Shown here piece after piece: positions 26,216 to 38,600 of a DNA stretch of 64,000 nt (its first letter is position 1; each line of letters starts with the position of its first letter). The position numbers were made by a program, and so were the translations under genes. Origin of the DNA: Dioscorea cayenensis subsp. rotundata (lineage: Eukaryota > Streptophyta > Magnoliopsida > Dioscoreales > Dioscoreaceae). The notes beneath the pieces are model-generated. The model had not been told where the DNA came from and searched no databases. It worked only from the letters and a program-made list of their open reading frames with translations. The stretch lies in assembly GCF_009730915.1 (NCBI RefSeq), contig NW_024086870.1, positions 177,822 to 241,821 of the forward strand, written 5' to 3'.

Positions 26216-28660
26216 TTAAGGGCATTCTACATATTTTCTACTGGTAGAGTTATCAAATGATACAACACGCCATAAACCATGTTGCCCCACATTAGAAACA
26301 ACACATGGGTTAAGGTTCAAGACATTGATGTAAGTATGATACTCCTGATTTTCTTCTTGCAATCTGTATAGGTCGTCCCCTCTAAAAGTCCCCTCACCAT
26401 CGCCACCAAGTGCAAATGATGAGATGAGGGGATCACAAGTATCATCTCGAATTGGCATCTCATCAAGAATCTCACCAGCTTTGTCAATCTGCCCAATTTT
26501 ATCATGAAAGCTCACAGATGCATCAACATCCGAAATAAATCCCATCTTTATATCAGAAGCAAGTGCCTGTTTGCCACGACTTAAAGTAGTGAACTCTGAA
26601 GAACCTCTTAAAATTCTGGCAAAGGCAAGTTTACCACCATGCCATTGACTCAGTTGAATTTGACGGAACATTTGGACATCTTCATCACTTCCTCTCTGCT
26701 GTATGTAGCCCAACATCAACATTGCATACATATTCACATCCCACTTCTTCATGCCATAAAAGAATTTGCAAGCAGAGTCAATCCTTCCAGATTTTACATA
26801 GAGGTGTATAATCGCATTTCCAATGATGATATCTGAAAATTCATAGCCACTCTTCATGATACAGCAATGTAACTGTTCACCCATCTCCAATGACTTACTA
26901 GCAGCGCAAGCATTGAGTGTGGTGGAAAAGCTGAAGTTATCGGGAACCAGCCCTGATCGATACTGCAAACTGAAAAGGTCAAGGGATGTCCTTGGTTGTG
27001 AATTCCAGTAATACCCAGCAAGCATGATATTTGTTTGAATGAGATCCTGTCGGTAAGATGTGAAGTTAAATAACTTACTAGCAGTGTCCATATGCCCACA
27101 TTTTGCATACAGGTGAAGAAGAGATGCAACCATGAAACTAGAGAACTCAACCCCAAGTTTCAAAGCCAAGGCATGAATTTGTCTACCATTCTCCATAGCT
27201 CGAAGACCTGTACATGCATTAATTGTTGTTATAATAGAATACTGGTCTAAATCTGTCCCAGATTCCCAGCAACCACGAAAGCATTCTAGTGCTTCTCTAA
27301 ATCTAGCATTTTTAACAAGACCTGTCATAATTGCAGTCCAAGAAACCACATCACGCACAGGCATCTCATAAAAAATTGCAAATGCATCCACCATCACTCC
27401 AAATTTAGCATAAGAGGAGATCAGCGCATTGCCGGTAGAAAGGTAAGCTAGATATCCAGCCTTTATTATCTGGGCATGGACAGGCACCATCTCTTCCTTG
27501 CTTTGACATATATTAATAATGCTGACTATTGCTCCTTGGTCTGTATCCAAACCTAACATGAGAAATTTCTTTGCAAGTTCTATAGCTTCGGCCCAATGGC
27601 TGTAAAAGTGATACCCTGAAATCAGGAGGGAAAACAAAGACGCATCAGGTTTCTTAACCCTATCAAAAAGCTTTCTCAAATCAGCAACTTCTCCAATCTT
27701 GCAGAACAATCTGACTAGCTCAGCAACAATGAAACTATCTTTATCCAACCCAATTTTGATAGAGTAAGCATGAAGATTCTTACAAAAATCAGGCATCTCC
27801 AAAGAAGAGCACACACCAGCAATCACTCTCAAAGTAACCAAATCCATCACAAATCCAATGCGGCACATCTCCTGGCACATTTCTGCAGCCTCCACAAGGA
27901 AACCATTACAGACATAGCCAGATATCATCGCATTCCATGCGACAGGGCTCTTCACCGGAATTTCGTAGAACACCTTCAGTGCATCATCCAAAGAACCACA
28001 TTTGGCATACACACCAACCAGAGCAATCTCTACAAATCTATCAAAACCAAGTCCACCTTTAATAACCAACCCATGAACCAAAACGCCAATCCGCAACACC
28101 CCAGAAATGGCACACCCTTTCAGTACAGATGAGATAACAAAATGATTCGGCCTGACACCGTTCTTCAACATCCTCCTGAACAACCCATAAGCCTCCAGCT
28201 CAAACCCATGCGCCACAAAACCCGAAATCAAAGTACACCAAGAAATCAAATCCCTGTCAAGCATTTCATCAAACAGCTTCAGGCCACAATCCAAAAGTCC
28301 CAACTTAGCATACAAATCAAGCAACACATTAGACACCATCAACTCATTTTCCAATCCAAGCTTGATCAACTGACTGTGAACGAATCCACCAAGAACAAAG
28401 TTCCTAGTTTTGATGCACCTTCTGAGAAGTGTCACATAAGGGTTCCGATCCGAAGAAGGGAAGAGACAATCCAATGGACCAAGAATCCTGAAAACATCCA
28501 TCATACTGCCATGATTCCCAGAAGAGCTCCCACAAATCCTATAGTTGTGAAGAGTGAAAGGGGGCAAAACCCTAGGGTTTGTGAAGTGGCGGAGCTTAAC
28601 ATGAGAGAGAGATGGATACACGAATGTAGTGATTGAAGCATTGAGAATGGATCTGAACAT
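26216..28660 (-). CDS. PLS-type pentatricopeptide repeat protein, intronless
   Basis: An 814-residue single-exon PPR protein. Such proteins bind organellar RNA one base per repeat and act in editing, splicing or stability. The first residues (MFRSILNASITTFVYPSL) are basic, hydroxylated and lack acids, which fits a mitochondrial or plastid presequence. Repeats of mixed P, L and S length run from about residue 70 to 760, with typical blocks such as NALISSYAKFG, FYEMPVRDVVSWTAIM, GRQIHALALKLG and LLHLYAKCGHMDTA. The C-terminus ends with about 65 residues after MPIRDD and shows no E, E+ or DYW domain. It lies tail to tail with beta'-COP across the tandem array and downstream of the ARF-GAP gene on the same strand. 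The RNA target cannot be read from here. Confidence 0.92.
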   Translation of the reverse strand: MFRSILNASITTFVYPSLSHVKLRHFTNPRVLPPFTLHNYRICGSSSGNHGSMMDVFRILGPLDCLFPSSDRNPYVTLLRRCIKTRNFVLGGFVHSQLIKLGLENELMVSNVLLDLYAKLGLLDCGLKLFDEMLDRDLISWCTLISGFVAHGFELEAYGLFRRMLKNGVRPNHFVISSVLKGCAISGVLRIGVLVHGLVIKGGLGFDRFVEIALVGVYAKCGSLDDALKVFYEIPVKSPVAWNAMISGYVCNGFLVEAAEMCQEMCRIGFVMDLVTLRVIAGVCSSLEMPDFCKNLHAYSIKIGLDKDSFIVAELVRLFCKIGEVADLRKLFDRVKKPDASLFSLLISGYHFYSHWAEAIELAKKFLMLGLDTDQGAIVSIINICQSKEEMVPVHAQIIKAGYLAYLSTGNALISSYAKFGVMVDAFAIFYEMPVRDVVSWTAIMTGLVKNARFREALECFRGCWESGTDLDQYSIITTINACTGLRAMENGRQIHALALKLGVEFSSFMVASLLHLYAKCGHMDTASKLFNFTSYRQDLIQTNIMLAGYYWNSQPRTSLDLFSLQYRSGLVPDNFSFSTTLNACAASKSLEMGEQLHCCIMKSGYEFSDIIIGNAIIHLYVKSGRIDSACKFFYGMKKWDVNMYAMLMLGYIQQRGSDEDVQMFRQIQLSQWHGGKLAFARILRGSSEFTTLSRGKQALASDIKMGFISDVDASVSFHDKIGQIDKAGEILDEMPIRDDTCDPLISSFALGGDGEGTFRGDDLYRLQEENQEYHTYINVLNLNPCVVSNVGQHGLWRVVSFDNSTSRKYVECP

Positions 28661-29467
28661 ACCAATGGAGTTCTAGGGTTTATATGGGAGATGGGCATAG
28701 TCGCCGAATGGTGAATGCAGCGCGAGACGCTATTCAGATGGCGGCAACCATCCCATCGCCATGAGATTTCTTTGATGATGGTGATGTTCTTGTTCATCTT
28801 CTTATTTGCATATTAGTCCTTATAATTTTTCTATTCATCTATAAAGCCTTCATATATGTTTTTTTCATACATATATACAAATAATACAAATCTTCTGGAT
28901 TGTCTTTCAGTCTTTTGGTAAAGTTATTTTTTAATACATATTTTTGATGTTAAATATGCTCATTTATTCACCAATTCAACAATTTAAAAACAAATTGGAA
29001 AAAAAAAAAAAACCAAAAAATGAATATTTCTCAAGCATATATCTTCAAAGAACACAATAAAATTTAGAATAATATAATTCAGTGTGCTACTCAACTGAAA
29101 TAACTTTACAGAAGCCTTTTAAAACTTGATAAAGGCATTGATCACACTCACAGATAGCCCAAAAAAACACACACACTCTTTTAAAAACAAGGGAACAAAT
29201 ACAAACTCTAGACATGAACAACAAATATTACAAGATTGAATTTTACATGAAAATGAACATGAAGGTATGCTTGCACTCATGCATTCTACTAATGGCTCAG
29301 CTCTCATCTACACCCTTCTTTTCTATTTCTTGTTGTTGTTTAAACACAAGAACAGCAGTTATTAGTCTTTCACCACAATGTTGGATCGGCACCTAGTTTG
29401 AACAATCAACTCTGTATAGGAAACTCAAAAAATTGTGAATGGGAATCACCAGCTTCGCTACTCATGC
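28661..29467. other. PPR 5' flank and ARF-GAP 3' UTR
   Basis: The interval between the PPR start codon and the ARF-GAP stop codon. Bases 28661-28800 would be the PPR leader and promoter, and about 29100-29467 the ARF-GAP 3' UTR. No TATA box or separate gene was identified. Confidence 0.5.
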
Positions 29468-32400
29468 CTATCCGAAAGGATTTCGGCCAATGGGAGCAAA
29501 AGTGTTGGGTGTGCTTGGTAGTGAACTCCTCACAGCTGACAATTGATCCATGCCGAATGGGTGAAAGGCCGCTCCCTGACCTCCTTGATTCCTGCCATCA
29601 TAGATAACATGAGTGCTGATCAAAACTAAGCACGAACTATATGATTATTAAGTCCAAATCATACTTGAACTATAATTTCGGTATATGGTTTCTATGAGAA
29701 AAATGGCATAAAAATCTAAAGAAAGCAGAAGGAGATATAGCAGTAACCTGCGTAAAAGGATAAATTGAACACAAGAACAATAAGGTTTGACATTTCAATG
29801 TCTCAATTTTGTAATATCATCTCACAGAAAATGGCAAAAGAGAGAGCAAACAACTTACGCTAATTGAAACACATTGGCTGGTACTTGCTGCATACTCTGT
29901 CCTGGCTGTGCCATGTATGGACCTGACCGTTTAAGGTAGGATAGTCAGCAACCTCATGAATATGATCAAGTCAGAAAGAAGAAAAAATGACTTTTAAGAT
30001 GTTCTTTACTTGGAGAGGCAATAGAAGAGTAAGAGTGAGGTAGTGGAGGAATCCATCGTGGGGCAGGGGTTTCCACACTGGATGTCCGGATCAAGGGTGA
30101 AGGATTATTCATGTTTGGTAACACTCCATGCAATGATGTCATGGATGGAAACTACAAGAAGCAGAAAAGAAGAAACACCCAGGAATGTGTTCAGCAACTT
30201 GCTCCCTGAACTTACATTTGGTATACTAAAAATTTCGAAAGATAAAGCAATAATCATCACAAGTTCATGGACACATCAATATGCAGTAAACTAATCGACA
30301 CAGATAGACACATGAATACACAAAAATCAAATTGGAATTGTACCTGATGCAAGAGCCCTTGGAGTGTACTATGCTAGGCTAGGAAAATCAAACCAGGGGC
30401 CCCCAAGATATCAAAACTTTACATTCTCGATGAACTATTAATCAAGCTAACAGTTCATGGCTGGCCACTGATATGGCACCAACTAAACAGTACACACTGA
30501 TGATGTACCAAAATGTTTTCCTTCCTAGCCTTATCAATGAAACACCAAAGCAAGCTTATTGTTCCATGATTCAAAAATGTGGCACTAAACATGCAAGATA
30601 GACAAAAATTTCACTTGCTTTCTCTGCTTAGCAAATATTGGTTTTCTTTACCTTGAGATGGCAAAGAAAAGAGAGGAGACAGTGATATCAACTATCAAGT
30701 CCTTCACTATCCATGAGATCTGATGAATCAAGCCAGTTTCCTCATTGATGCATCCATGACCAACTCCTCTAATTACAGAGGTAGTATTGAATCTGCCGTC
30801 TTCTATAGTTCTATTTGTTAGAACAATCTCAGATCTTATCATTATCTGAACTCTTTATGGCAAAAGCATCAACTTGGATAAAATAATAATATGATCCAGA
30901 AAATGTTGAGAAAAAATTACATGGCTGGGTTGGCATTTGAAGTTGTCTGTCAGGTCCAACCAACTATCCTAAATGAGAATGGTTCAGCTATCCCACCAAG
31001 GTTAGCCAAAGCTGAAGAGACCAAAGAATTCCTCTAGCATATTAATCATGAATTGATATAGGAAAAATTTTATACCTGTGAAGCACTGACTGAAACTGGT
31101 CCATTGGTTGAATCAAAAGGATTTGAAGATTTTGATGAGTGAGTAAATGCAGGGACATTCTGAAGCACAAATATTGAAGCACAGAACCAATTAGCAAGTG
31201 AACAATTGAATCTTGAAGAACATACATAAGGCAAGAATCATACAAATGCAGCAGGATATTGCATGCCATAACCCATGCCACCATGTGCACCAGGTTGCCA
31301 GGTCTGCACTGGAGTAGGTGTTGCTGGGTAAAGTGCAGCGAAAAGATCCTGCAAATACACTTAGTACTCATAATGAATGTTATTAACATTATACATCCAA
31401 GACAAAACTGTAATGGTAAATCACATACCGCTGGAAGCTCTTTTCTTCCACTAGCTTTAGCCTCTACAGTAGGCTGTGCGGAAAGAACAGCACTTCCTTG
31501 AGGTGGATTCACTATGGTTTGAGTAGGTTGTCCAGCAAAACCAGTTGAAGAAGCCAGAAGCCTCTGCCAGTCAGGAGTAACAGATGAAACAGATGGCCAT
31601 AAAGCCTTATGCATAAAAATAACCTTGGCGGATACCCAATCCTCTATATCCATGTTTCTCATAAACTACTGCAATACAATACCTCATTATTCGGTATTCC
31701 CATGACAGGAAAATTTGTTGGTGTATTATTAGTGTGACCACTAGTGGCTGGAAATAGAGAAAACAACTGCTGCTGTCCCTCTGGAAAATGTGCTCCACTA
31801 ATGGTTGCCGGAGATGAGTTTATTCCAGAACTAGGCATGTTCAAAATGTTGCTAGCGGTTGGAATAGATCCTGGAGCTGACAAATCTGCCAGTACAGATT
31901 CCAAAGAGCTACTGGAGACCACCTGAGGCGCAATTTCTGGGATGGGAACATCAAAAGATGCCCAATTCTGATCACTAGCAGATGCTGAAGCTGCTTGTTG
32001 AGGTTGATGTGATGTGCCAGTCACAAGAGGCTCAGGATCGGCAGTGAAATCGATCAAACTTCCAGAGTTCACTCGCTTCAACTCCCCTTGATTTGAACCA
32101 CTGGAGCCAATGCTAGTAGAAGATGTGGAACTCTGCAAAAATGAAGACCCAGGAAAAAAAAATTATTCATGCTCCACATTAGAGTTTATATAAAAATAAA
32201 ACACATCAAGTTTAGTTGTCAATATTAATATCAACATTACTGAAGAGGCCTTAGTTGTAAAGGCATCTAGGGTGTTAGATAAGCCAATTCTCAAGAAGGA
32301 GGCAGTCATTTTTATTGTTGGTTTAGTTGTCAATATTAATATCAACATGGAAACACATTTCTTTCATCAAGATAATGTGTAAACCATGGAGCACTGATTT

Positions 32401-34560
32401 ACAAGGTGATGTACCCATTGAAGAGGTGGTGTTTCTAAAAACGATGAGTATCACTACTAACCAAAAAATTAGTATTTATAATCCATTTTTAATTGTAATA
32501 AAATCATGAGTGCAAACACATGTTTGAAGAAACACAGAGCTATTGAAAACAGTTACTTCTCATATCAGCAAAGAATTCCAAAAGAACCAATCAGGCATGG
32601 AAAGAGTAACTGGCAGATGTCAAAAGTTGGCTCATCAACATAGTATAAAAACTGCAGTATACATGGACAAGTTGCTAAAAAAAAGTATTGACAAGTGGGC
32701 TGTGTGCACTCCTCAGGCTGTAGGAAGTCATGAGGCCAATTCATGCAGTTGAAAGTTAATGAGCAAAATCAACATTCTAGGAAAGTTCAAGGCAGTCCTG
32801 TCTTGTGTTTTAAAACAGTTCCTCTCTAATGAGTCAAACTAATAACTTCTGATGTGGCAATTTTAAGAGCATATGAGAGAGGGGTAATGTTGCCTTACAT
32901 CTAGGTAAGGGGAGAACTTATTATCCCTCAAAAAATGATATTAGACACAGTCCAAACACTAACAAACACAATATTTAATTCAAGCAGGCTAAGAAGAACA
33001 TAACAAAATAAGATACTCAGTAAATTACAATTCTAGAGATTGGAAAAGGGGTTTAAAGGCCTATGTAACAAGAAATAAGTACATGCAGATTAAGATGACA
33101 GAAAATACAGAAATGCATACTGCAGGTTCAATACCACTTATACTAAGAAAGAAGCAACGGTTTAAGAGGGAAAAAAGGCTTACATTTCCTTTAGTTGAGC
33201 TATCAAGAACCTTAACACCGCCTACTTTCGGAGGTTCAATCCGGGGAAGTGGAATGCTAGTGCTAATATTATCTCTAACAGACGGTACTATGGCGGCAGT
33301 AGACGAACCAACACCTTTCTGATTATCTGGCGACATTCCTTCTGGCTTTGGTATCCCATCTGCAGACCTACGGTCTCCAAATCTCTGATTTCGGTTTCCA
33401 TTTCCATATTTGTCATCCTGATATCCACCATTCACTGCCTCAAACTGGCCAGGACTTCTCCCATAGTCACCAGGATCAGAAGCAGGACTCCTTCCACCAT
33501 TACTATATCGGAAGTTTCTGTCATCATTTCTTCCACCAGAATTTGGACGATCTCCATAGCGGTGTTCAAAATTGTCCTCATATGGAGGACTTCTTGAGCC
33601 ACTGCGATAAGAGTTAGATTCATCTCCTTCTCCCTGAATATAAATGAAAGCACAAGAAGAAGTTCCATATCACTTTTAGCAGCACATTTAATAGAAATAA
33701 TCATTTCTAAACAAGCATCACCTTCACCATAGGAGGCCTGTCAGTACTCCTCTCCCCAGTATATCTTCTATCCACATAGACATGCTTAATGAAGTCCCTG
33801 AGTCTATCCACATTGCTAAAAAAATTAAAAATCCCATCACTCTCCCATTTCAATTAGCAAAACAGACAACAAACAAGGGATCAGCAAGAACCTGCTATCA
33901 GGGAATGAGTGACGTTCTGGATCCCACTCCTTGAAGTAAATCTCTCTCGCACGCTGAAAATCCCAAATCAGACAAGGTGATAACCTAAGAACACTACAAA
34001 TTACCAAATAGATATCTGTGCAGAGTTACCTCATTTCCACCTCCTTGTAAAGCATGAACTTCTTGTGAGGTGAACTTAGCCATCGAAATCGATTTCACAC
34101 GGTGTGTAAACTCCCGACTGGTAACATAAACAAAATTCACAAATTCCTAAATATCTTCCAACTCTCATAAAGAGCTTCAACTCCAAATCATGTCTCTATG
34201 AACTAAACACATACGCAAGCCGAACAAATACAATAAAAAAAACATTATAGATGGATCAATCACTTACTGCAACCCACTGCAATTTGTACAAATGAATGTC
34301 CAGAAATTTGTGCAAACATACTGCGGTCCCTGTTAGCATAAAGAGTGTGAATAACTAGCTATCTCACCAAACCCACAGAACACACAACATTCATTTAAAA
34401 AAAAGAAGAAAACTTTACGCTTCCTTCCCATTCATTAATCAAGAATTCAAGATAAACGCACCAGACTATTGCAGTTGATACACCTCTTGTTCGCAGGGAG
34501 CTTCAGAAGCCCTCTAATGATCTTCTCGTTCTTCTCATCCTCCTTAATCCTGCTCGCCAT
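29468..34560 (-). CDS. AGD14: ARF GTPase-activating protein, AGD14-like (13 exons)
   Basis: It would stimulate GTP hydrolysis by ARF GTPases on endomembranes and so control coat release. Exons from the 5' end: 34560-34462, 34329-34268, 34117-34030, 33953-33892, 33815-33722, 33633-33184, 32132-31683, 31605-31429, 31348-31244, 31159-31076, 30151-30010, 29922-29859 and 29591-29468. They join in frame to 666 residues. The ARF-GAP zinc finger is complete: C27-x2-C30, a 16-residue gap, then CTNC, followed by GLHREFTHRVKSIS, which carries the catalytic arginine. The rest is low-complexity Ser/Pro/Gln sequence with an RSPPYED segment, an internal NPF (NPFDSTNG) and a terminal NPFG; such NPF motifs typically bind EH-domain endocytic proteins. 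Length and termini match Arabidopsis AGD14. The start MASRIKEDEKNEKIIRGLL is family-typical. Confidence 0.95.
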
Positions 34561-34599
34561 TCCACTGGCTCAACAAAACCCTACTTTCACCCAAAAAAA

Positions 34600-34600
<1 letters not shown>

Positions 34601-34626
<26 letters not shown>
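34601..34626. repeat. (AC)n microsatellite in the ARF-GAP 5' UTR
   Basis: About 13 CA units 40 bases upstream of the ARF-GAP start codon. On the transcript strand it reads as (GT)n inside the leader. Confidence 0.9.
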
Positions 34627-34630
<4 letters not shown>

Positions 34631-35287
34631 TTCAGTCAAGATCCAGATCCAAACATGAAATCATGCGTTCAATTAGAGATCCAAAACCCTAAACAAGAGT
34701 TGGAAAGGAATGAGAGCAAAGAGAAAGACCTTTCCCGTTTCGAATCGAGGATCAAAGCAACTCCAGTGCTCGAAGACGCACGAGATCGAAAAGCTAAAGC
34801 TCTGGGCTTTTTTTCCTTTCCTTTTTTTCTTATATTTTCTCTTCTTCTTGTTTTCCGGTCAAAGCCAGCAGTCGTCGCCAGGTTTAGCCAGTTCCGACAA
34901 CGCGAAATTCCAAAAATAACACTAAATTGTATACAAAACCACTGAACTACCCCCTTCGACAAACTCATATAGGTTAACACTGTTTCCTCTTTCTGTTATT
35001 TTAAGATTAAAACAGGGTATTTAAGGAAATTCAAGGCCAACGGGGAGAATCTGGAAGCGCAGTCATGTGGATTAGGGAATTGGTGACCTGGAATTACCCT
35101 GGTTACCTTCTAGAAAGGCGGCTTAGTGTCCTAACGGTGAGGATGACGTGGCATTAATTCATTGGAGAGAAAACCTGTTCGCTGTTTTAACCTTGTAATT
35201 CGTCATGTAAACGTGGCGTCATTTCATTGGATATCGAGAGAGCTAGGGATCAATCGCGCCAAATCGTTTCGAGGTGCTTCTCTAACT

Positions 35288-35301
35288 AGGGTTAGGGTTT
35301 T
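35288..35301 (+). promoter_or_regulatory. telo-box-like motif AGGGTTAGGGTTTT
   Basis: One and a half copies of the plant telomere repeat unit, a motif often found in 5' regions of plant housekeeping genes. It lies about 730 bases upstream of the ARF-GAP ATG on the opposite strand and could serve a plus-strand transcript. No such gene is confirmed. Confidence 0.3.
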
Positions 35302-38171
35302 AGTTCTTGGATTAATGGCCTCGGATGCTTCGATTTGATCTTTATTGGTTGTGATGCCTCTTTTTTTCCAGGTTTCTGTGAGATTTGCTTTCTTGGTGGT
35401 TGTTTGTTAGATTGATTTCATTATCTGATGATAAGGATTTGTGCCTTCTTGATGTTCTTTATTGTTTATTTGAATTGGAAAATCTGGTAATGTTTATGTG
35501 TGTATGTGCTTGTATAATTGGTTTCAAACATTGGTAATGATGCACATTTCTTCTTTGTGGTGTGAGCAATAAGGAAAAAAAAAAAAAAAATTATATCTGA
35601 GTACTATGTTTGTTGTCCCCTTATGTCTTTATATCTTTTTTTGTAAGATTTGCAATAATTAAGGCTGTTTGGTAAAGAGATTTCATTGTCTGATGTTTTT
35701 GTTTAAATATGCTCATATGATTAGTTTCAAAAATTGGTAGTTATGTTTAGAATAGAAGGAAAATTATATTAGAGCACCATGTTTGTTGTAGCTTTTTGTT
35801 TCAAAATTTCTGTAAGAAGTTCAATATTTGAAGCAGTTTGGTAGATAATGCTAAGAATTTCTGCCCCTTGTCCTTGTTATATGGTTCATTTGATTTGGAA
35901 AATCAATGATGTTTAAGTCTATTTGTGCTTGTAGAATTGTTTCATACATTGGTAGTGATATTTATGAACATTCTCCTTTGTGGTTTGTGCTATAAGAGGA
36001 AATCCATACTACATTCATTCACTATAGTAACACCATTTCATGACATTTAAACTGAATGACATATAAATACACAAAAGCTTCAGATGTTTTTGGCTTAAGA
36101 GTTCTATCATGTTGGATCTTCTGTGTCGAACCATGTAACTCCTTATAATTATTAGCAGCTATATGATTTATTCAATTGTGACGCATCAAATGTGGTTCTG
36201 ATGGTAACATTAGGTGATTGCTAATCTTTTTTATTTATATATGGTAGAACTTGTTTATCTGATACTAGTGTTAATATTTACTATTCAAGGGTGAATGGTT
36301 GATACATACTAGTTTGCTCAGCTATAAAGTTAACTGAATCCAGGTGACACCTTTAACAGTTACCAAAAAAGAAAAAGAGGAAAAAAGAAAAACTTGGATG
36401 CTCACACTAGTTTGAGATGCTCTAATGTTTTAGGAACGGTTTGCTGATATTTTGGGCTTTGTAATAGCCTAAGAGGATTATGTACTGAGTTAATGAACAA
36501 TAGCAAGGTTTTGATTCAACGGTATCTAGCTTCTGAATTTTAAAGCCACCTTGTGTTCCAGCCATCCCAGCATATTCTCTGGGCTCTCCAACTGAATATA
36601 GTAAGTAGTAAACTAATTTATCAATGACTATTAAATAACTGAAATTAATTCAGTCATCATTATGAGCACAAGATGAACTTAGAATTTTAAAGTGCCTCAT
36701 TTAAGTTGGTCTTCCCATTGGTTTCTACCCTTTTCTTGTATCATGTGGGAATACATTGTAATCAAGTAAATTCTTCAGGGAATATGAGTTTGGGTTGACC
36801 TCATTGCTAATGGATCTTCCATCTGAGTAATTGATCACTCTGAAATTTGAAGAGCTACCATGCTATGCATTGTTCTTTCTTTTTACATTTGGCTTCTCTT
36901 TGCCTGTCAGTTCTTGGAAAGATTTCGCAGGATGTTTGTGACACTCTATTTTGGTGGATCAGTATATTTGGATGATGGCAGAGCAGTTAGGGTATTATGC
37001 ACCATATCTCACATTAATATGGGCCAACTTTACTGTTCAAATCAAAGTTTGAAACCAAACTTCTCCTCAGAAGGATGGATTGGGCAATCTGAACTTATCC
37101 GTGCCTCAGAACAAGAATGTTATATTGAATTGTAAAGAATTAAAATTTCTTGGTAAATCCTTGTCAGGTGGACAGAATGAATTATTTGTCATGCCAAAAG
37201 TATCATGCCAAAAGAGAAAGGCTATTGAATTGATAGCTTCAGATCAGGATTAGATGCCATATGTTCTTCTTCTTTGCTGTCATTTTCATTAACTCCTTTT
37301 TATGGTTTCAATTAGATCTTTTTATTTATCACCAAGCATTATCTTTTTTTAAAATCCAAATCTTGCTTGCATTATGTGTGGTGTATATATCCCGTCTAAA
37401 ATGTTGTCAGTTTACATCTATACTTATTTTAATTTGGTTTTTCTTGCATTAGTTGTTCTGATATTTGGGGCCTATTGGCTTTCCTCAGTAGTTGTTACCT
37501 TTTACAATCAAAGCAATTGCAGGGAAGACAATGCTTTAATCAGCTACAATTTCTAAATTTCAGATTCAGCTCAGGTATAGGACTAATGACTATAAAAGTT
37601 TCTGAGAACTGGCTGCATTGAACTATGCCTGCTTTTTTACATCATCACTTGTATTGTGTTTACAGAGAGACAGAGGATGATAAAACTTCCAAAAGTAATA
37701 GAGGAAAGTTACAGCCAGTGGAAGTACTCAAATTTATTCAAAGCTAACACCAGTATTCTGCTACCTCTCCTGACAAAACCCCCCCACTGCTTATGCATGG
37801 AGCTTCTTCATCTTCTCTTTTTTAGGGTAATTAAGAGTCTCTCTGTCTGTCTCTACTTTTCCTTGCAGAGAAATTGGCAAAATTATTACATGCACACATG
37901 AAAACACCAGGTTTACATGTATGTGCTCTTTTACAGTCTCCTTCAGTAGATAAACTTGTGAATTCAATATAGCATGCATCAAGGCACCAACTAAGACTTT
38001 TTCTCATGTGTATATATATATATAGTTATATCTACATATATATATATATATATATATATATAGTTGATCAACTGATCAGTTGCCATGTATTGCAGAATGC
38101 ACAAGATCAAGTGATTCACGTACATCTCTTCCCAAGAACTTTGCATGAAGGAACATGATCAATCTGAGTAA

Positions 38172-38561
38172 TCATGAGCATGCCAGCACAAGAGCATGAA
38201 CACACAGCGGCCTAAGATGTAGAACCTCGTCTTCTGTTGCTTGACCATCATCAAACACCTTCGCCGGAGACTCAACCGGGCACAAGACCCTCTTGAAGAG
38301 GCAGCCAATGCCATCAAAATATTGCTCAAGATAAGAGATTTTGAGGAGTTGGAAGAGATTTGGTTTGAGTTTCAGGAGAAGACATGCAAAGTGGTTAAAT
38401 AGGCCATTGGATAGCTGGACAAGGTGGTCCATTTGATAGTGATGTCTCAATGAAACAGGGCCAGTGTTGTTCTTGATAAATGGCTTAAATTGACTCTTGA
38501 AATCTTTGGTCAGCATGCAATGCTGCTGCCTCCTGTGTATTTTTAGAGATTCTGTATACAT
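38172..38561 (-). CDS. doubtful ORF, 129 codons, no family recognised
   Basis: A minus-strand open frame in a locally GC-richer patch. The plus strand of the same patch is also open for about 60 codons, reading LEEAANAIKILLKIRDFEE, so which strand, if either, codes is unclear. There is no signal peptide, clear motif or homologue that I can name. It may be a gene remnant or part of a transcript from the preceding interval. Confidence 0.2.
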   Translation of the reverse strand: MYTESLKIHRRQQHCMLTKDFKSQFKPFIKNNTGPVSLRHHYQMDHLVQLSNGLFNHFACLLLKLKPNLFQLLKISYLEQYFDGIGCLFKRVLCPVESPAKVFDDGQATEDEVLHLRPLCVHALVLACS

Positions 38562-38600
38562 TAATGTAGTGATGAGTCAGTCATCACACCAGAGTTTTCT

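Larger units (their letters stand above)
34900..38600. other. gene-poor interval, possible noncoding transcription unit
   Basis: About 3.7 kb. The left end is the presumed ARF-GAP promoter. Several plus-strand stretches look like exons bounded by AG and GT (for example about 36563-36600 and 36911-36990), but they do not join into a recognisable protein. A plus-strand ATG at 35315 opens only a 7-codon frame. (TA)n runs lie at about 38007-38062. Either an unrecognised or noncoding transcript or simple intergenic DNA is possible. Confidence 0.4.

Noticed and set aside
28142-28636. 164-codon plus-strand ORF opposite the first PPR gene
   Set aside because: Shadow of the long minus-strand PPR frame; its translation is basic and repeat-like without family similarity.
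31042-31662. 206-codon minus-strand ORF inside the ARF-GAP gene
   Set aside because: It reads exon 8 in the correct frame, then runs through introns and out of frame across later exons; the spliced model explains it better.
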